A stretch of 64,000 nt of DNA. Source: Sabellastarte sp. h YS-2021 (Eukaryota; Annelida; Polychaeta; Sabellida; Sabellidae). Positions 62,131-64,000 of this stretch are shown in pieces. A program made the translations under genes and the position numbers. Numbering within the stretch: position 1 is the stretch's first letter; each line of letters begins with the position of its first letter. The notes under the pieces are model-generated. The model did no database searches and had not been told where the DNA came from. It was given only the letters and a program-made list of their open reading frames with translations. The stretch covers positions 22,883,615 through 22,947,614 of the forward strand of contig OZ024940.1 in NCBI GenBank assembly GCA_964017235.1, written 5' to 3'.

Positions 62131-63268
62131 ATATATAGCTTCAATTACAACTCAACCTCCACTCAACAATCTTTGGGAGTTTCCCAAATATTCACTTAAT
62201 AATCAACTTAAAGTTGGCAAATTTCTGCTACTTTTCAAGTTGGCAAATGCAAATTATGATTTTGGCAAAAGCAAACGCAAGCAAGGTTAAAAGTTAAAAA
62301 AAATATAGCATTTCATCAAACAGCATGCCTGGTATAACCTTTCACATGATTTCATTGAAATCTTGAAAGAAACTTGAGTCATAACAAATTATTGGATTTA
62401 ATCAGAGAGACACATTAATAACAGTAGAAACTCATTTTCCATCTACAACTTTAGCCTATTGGTTCAAAAATATATTTAACAAAAATTGCAGAAAATCTAA
62501 ATCACAGACCGTTCACCATTCCCACTGAATACCCAGTTTTTCTTGATGTGAAACTGGCCAGGAGTTGAACCTGGTGGTAAACAGTCCGTGAAATGGAAAC
62601 TTCAAACTCTAACATCTCATTCATTTAAAATATGGCTTAAGTTTATAATAGCGAAGTTGTATCCTTGATCTGAATTTTCTCTGATCACCCTTTGATCTCT
62701 TTTCATAAATATTTGACCAGTTGAAACAAAACCATAAATTTCCTTCCACTACTCTTAAAAAGGAAACCCAATTCACCATGAAGCATGAATATCTACATTA
62801 TGAAGAGCTTGTTTTTTTTTCACCCAACACAAGTTTATATACTCCTTTATAACAAAAGGTGCAAAATTTTGGAATGGTGAGAGTAGCTAACTACTCATGT
62901 CATGTACAAGTGCATTTTTCATATACGGTATGAAACTGTAATAACAAGCTAAAGCTAATAAGCTAAAAAGTTTCATAACAACAAAGTTAAACTGTATCGT
63001 AGACATGAAAGCACTTTATAGCTATGATAAAAATTGTTATAAATATACAGTGTGTATCTTAATATGAAAACTTGAAGGAAGGCAGCTTGGATGTATGAAG
63101 TTTATAGGCTATTAAAATTTACCAAATATTCCTTTTTGTGAAGTGATATTTGATTATTGCTGCTACAGGATGAATTATTTATTCAATAAATGTTTCAAGC
63201 CTTAAAGTGAGCCTAGGGATATTGCAACAATTTCTATATTTTGTTTTTGTATTTCTTTTTCAATCTAG
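62131..63268. other. Intron 3' end, no feature seen
   Basis: AT-rich single-copy-looking sequence. I see no ORF, repeat or RNA gene. It ends in a pyrimidine-rich tract (TTTTTGTATTTCTTTTTC) and the acceptor AATCTAG. Confidence 0.6.
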
Positions 63269-63529
63269 ATTGGACAAGTTCGAGTGTGGAAGAAAGCCAT
63301 TATGCCCAAAGGAAGTTTCGCACTGGTTCTGATGTACGAGAACATCTCTGGCGGCCCGAGTAAAGTCTCAATGAAACTGCAAGACGTGGGGTTCGTCACC
63401 GCCGCTGCCTACAATTTCACCGACGTCTTCGACGGGACTTTCATGGGCATCTACAAGCCTTGGTACACACTGAACATTGAAGTTAACCCAACTGGGGTGA
63501 AGTTTATCCATGCCTTGGCTTTGCCATGA
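63269..63529 (+). CDS. GH27 alpha-galactosidase / alpha-N-acetylgalactosaminidase, last exon
   Basis: Begins I-G-Q-V-R-V-W-K-K after TCTAG in phase 0, which fits the phase-0 donor at 31810, and ends ...H-A-L-A-L-P with TGA at 63527-63529 (86 codons). It is the C-terminal beta-sandwich domain of GH27: V-W-K-K-x-x-M-P-x-G-S-F-A-L-V-L matches the family's start of that domain (V-W-x-R-P-L / V-Y-M-R-P-L), and I-E-V-N-P-T-G-V matches I-x-x-N-P-S/T-G-V near its end. Four N-x-S/T-like sites suggest glycosylation (for example N-I-S and N-F-T). No catalytic residues are expected here. Confidence 0.93.
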   Translation: MGQVRVWKKAIMPKGSFALVLMYENISGGPSKVSMKLQDVGFVTAAAYNFTDVFDGTFMGIYKPWYTLNIEVNPTGVKFIHALALP

Positions 63530-64000
63530 AACAAACTGTGTGGGTGATTTCAATGCATCATTTTAAGGAATGGACTTGGTGCTGTAGTTTTGAGATATAA
63601 AGGGTGTTGAAAATGGTAAAATATACGGTAGATTCCCTGTAACTAGAGCCGGCGCGGGAAAGTTGATATTTAGCAAAACTTCCCGAATGAAAAATGTAAA
63701 GAAGTAATCGCGATGAAAGTATTGTATGAGTGTGAAACACGAGTATTGTTAATTTACATGAGTGAAAATATATTGTTTTTCCTTTCATATAGGTGTATTG
63801 AGGGATATTTTACTTTATTATCCACCATTTTGCAGGAAAAATAGTAGAAGTATATATGTATAGTAATAATACCATAAAAGCCTGTCAAATATAATTGAGT
63901 AAAAACCTGCTGGTTTTTAATGGGAGATTTCTCAGTCATTTCTACATAGATTTCAGCAAAAGTTGAGTAGAAGCTCTATAAAAATTACCTTTCCGATGGT
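63530..64000 (+). other. GH27 gene 3' UTR and downstream
   Basis: AT-rich sequence after the stop codon. No AATAAA is visible; variants such as TATAAA (about 63597) and CATAAA (about 63870) occur. The polyadenylation site cannot be fixed from sequence alone. No further gene is seen to the window end. Confidence 0.5.

Larger units (their letters stand above)
31810..63268 (+). other. Last intron of the GH27 gene (31.5 kb)
   Basis: A phase-0 intron with donor GTAGGT and acceptor ...CAATCTAG. It holds a degenerate satellite (about 32030-34660), a 32-bp minisatellite (34745-35045 and 59530-62130), and the A-6 transposon nest between the two minisatellite parts. Bases 31810-32030 and 62131-63268 show no gene or repeat that I recognise. 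Transcription of the host gene must pass through four sense-oriented DIRS copies. Confidence 0.88.

Overview
The window is animal nuclear DNA, most likely from an invertebrate. It has spliced exons, AT-rich non-coding DNA, a tRNA-derived SINE whose 3' end resembles SINEs known from molluscs, minisatellites, and many decayed retroelements. There are no bacterial operons or ribosome binding sites. A mollusc or related lophotrochozoan is an inference from the SINE and is not proven.

Only one host gene is visible. It lies on the + strand: the last two coding exons (31612-31809 and 63269-63529) of a GH27 lysosomal alpha-galactosidase / alpha-N-acetylgalactosaminidase. They are separated by one phase-0 intron of about 31.5 kb. 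The exons carrying the catalytic aspartates must lie left of position 1, because bases 1-31424 are almost entirely transposon.

Nearly everything else is a nest of DIRS-type tyrosine-recombinase retrotransposons. I recognise three families. Family A has six copies: A-1 1-317, A-2 2292-28443, A-3 7469-13908, A-4 20503-26866, A-5 42249-47423, A-6 35046-59529. Family B has three copies: B-1 7057-19648, B-2 35139-42248, B-3 48189-54604. Family C has one decayed copy, C-1, 341-31424. Complete copies have inverted terminal repeats, an internal complementary region (ICR) that rebuilds both ends, a gag ORF with an N-terminal Cys/His cluster and an Arg/Gly-rich tail, a reverse transcriptase-RNase H-Dam-like methyltransferase ORF, and an overlapping tyrosine recombinase (YR) ORF. 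Junctions show no clear target duplication, as expected for YR integration.

Locus 1 (1-31424): C-1 was split by A-2. The A-2 YR gene was split by B-1, B-1 was split by A-3, and the A-2 3' region received A-4. A SINE later landed between the C-1 ICR and right repeat. Locus 2 (35046-59529, inside the intron): A-6 entered a 32-bp minisatellite. Its left repeat received B-2 and then A-5, its gag received B-3, and a small hAT-like element entered the B-2 right repeat. B-3 is the best preserved copy: RT/RH/MT and YR frames are open and gag has one frameshift.

The most interesting signals are these. (1) In families A and B, gag and the YR frame share one reading frame separated by a single TGA followed by C; in B the context is TGA-CAR-TTA, a known readthrough context. 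The RT ORF lies in the +1 frame. The YR frame then stays open across the whole RT gene, and in families B and C it encodes a conserved Cys cluster. (2) Family A carries a pair of 3' UTR hairpins with compensatory changes. (3) A 1,040-bp tract spanning an accidental A-5/A-6 junction has been copied from locus 2 into locus 1. (4) All ten elements point the same way as the host gene.
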